The notes under the pieces were generated by a model. That model saw nothing but the letters and a program-made list of their open reading frames with translations. It was not told where the DNA came from and made no database searches. This document shows, one piece after another, positions 6,768 to 7,458 of a stretch of 7,458 bases of DNA (position 1 is its first letter; each line of letters begins with the position of its first letter). The position numbers were made by a program, and so were the translations under genes. Origin of the DNA: Acidobacteriaceae bacterium (GTDB lineage: Bacteria; Acidobacteriota; Terriglobia; Bryobacterales; Bryobacteraceae); the NCBI GenBank assembly GCA_019246575.1, contig JAFAQG010000395.1, forward strand, positions 1-7,458, read 5' to 3'.

Positions 6768-7458
6768 ATGCGCCCATTCCGCATAACACGTCGGACAGCA
6801 GTTTTCACGCTCCTCTGCGCTTTTCCCGCCGTCGCGCAACACGCCGACACCGTTTTTTACAACGGCAAGATCATAACGATGTGGGATCAGCATCCCACGG
6901 TCCAGGCGGTAGCGATCCGAGGTGACAAGTTTGTCGCCGTGGGCAGCGGCGCCGATGTTCTGAAGACTGCGGACGCAAACACACGAAAAATCGATCTTTA
7001 CGGCCGCTGCGTTCTGCCGGGACTCATCGAAGGGCATGTGCATCCCATCACGGCAGCATTAAGCGAGATCGATGGCCCCATTCCGGTATTTCACTCTATT
7101 CCCGAGATACAGGCGTACATTCGCGAACAGGCGAGAAAGCTTCCGAAAGGGCAGATCATTTTCGTTCCGAAGGTTTACGCAACGCGTCTCGCCGAGCGGC
7201 GATACCCAACTCGGCAAGAAATCGACGCCGCCGCAGGTTCTCGTGAAGCTGTCGTGGATAACGGTTACGCTTCGGTGCTCGATTCTGCCATGCTTCAGCA
7301 CGTCGGCATAACGCGCGACACACCGCAGCCTACGAACGGGCGAATAGTGAAAGAAGAGAGTGGCGAACCCACAGGGTTAGTTCTCGGCGGGCCGCAGATT
7401 CTGGCTAAAGTTCGCGAACCTCGGCCGGTTACGCCAAAGGATCGCTTATGGGCGCTCA
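6768..7458 (+). CDS. Secreted YtcJ-like amidohydrolase (amidohydrolase_3 family), 3' end missing
   Basis: The frame opens at ATG 6768 and stays open to the window edge, giving 230 of probably 540-600 residues. It begins with a signal peptide, MRPFRITRRTAVFTLLCAFP, with likely cleavage after AVA (residues 21-23). The twin arginine in TRRTAVF loosely recalls a Tat signal but Sec is as likely. The mature protein starts with the beta-sandwich strand DTVFYNGKIITMW and reaches the metal-binding HxH as H90-V-H92 in LPGLIEGHVHP. PTRQEIDAAAG (147-157) and GRIVKEESGEPTGLVLGG (191-208) follow the YtcJ/exoenzyme-regulatory-protein-like layout, whose members hydrolyse amide or formamide bonds; many are uncharacterised. 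The usual DGHxxxxNS segment reads NGYASVLDS (165-173), so a conserved histidine is replaced by tyrosine. No Shine-Dalgarno is visible. It lies 43 bases behind the MFS gene on the same strand, so co-transcription is possible. Catalytic residues beyond the window cannot be checked. Confidence 0.88.
   Translation, partial: MRPFRITRRTAVFTLLCAFPAVAQHADTVFYNGKIITMWDQHPTVQAVAIRGDKFVAVGSGADVLKTADANTRKIDLYGRCVLPGLIEGHVHPITAALSEIDGPIPVFHSIPEIQAYIREQARKLPKGQIIFVPKVYATRLAERRYPTRQEIDAAAGSREAVVDNGYASVLDSAMLQHVGITRDTPQPTNGRIVKEESGEPTGLVLGGPQILAKVREPRPVTPKDRLWAL

Overview
The window is 7,458 bases of dense, fairly GC-rich bacterial DNA holding five protein-coding genes, two of them cut by the window edges. 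No RNA gene, insertion sequence, CRISPR array or phage gene is visible. Gene content and style suggest an environmental, Gram-negative heterotroph, most likely an acidobacterium. The reasons are a PVA-dehydrogenase-like quinoprotein propeller, a secreted D-aminoacylase-type amidohydrolase, an ACS-family MFS carrier, a YtcJ-like amidohydrolase, and no clear Shine-Dalgarno sites at uncoupled genes. This taxonomic call is inference from overall resemblance, not a search result.

Left part (1-3901, plus strand): a two-gene exporter operon. The first gene is the 3' part of a NatA-type ABC ATPase. It overlaps the next gene by four bases (ATGA), so the two are probably translationally coupled. The second gene is the highlight of the window. 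It is one 1,045-residue reading frame that joins a complete NatB-type ABC-2 permease (about residues 1-490) to a complete eight-bladed PQQ-type beta-propeller (about 542-1045) resembling polyvinyl-alcohol dehydrogenase but without a heme c motif. An extra hydrophobic segment at the joint (about 493-511) looks like a former signal peptide. It now acts as a seventh membrane span and would place the propeller in the periplasm. An A7 tract lies directly after this segment.

Right part (3977-7458): a secreted N-acyl-D-amino-acid deacylase-like amidohydrolase on the minus strand converges on the fusion gene. It diverges, across an 81-base spacer, from an MFS anion symporter-like gene. A secreted YtcJ-like amidohydrolase follows the MFS gene and runs off the right edge. 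Two hydrolases predicted to act outside the cytoplasm, either side of one carrier, suggest a module that cleaves an amide, N-acyl or similar compound in the periplasm and takes up the product. The true substrate cannot be read from the sequence. The two plus-strand genes of this part have extended -10-like elements so close to their ATG that their mRNAs may be leaderless or nearly so.
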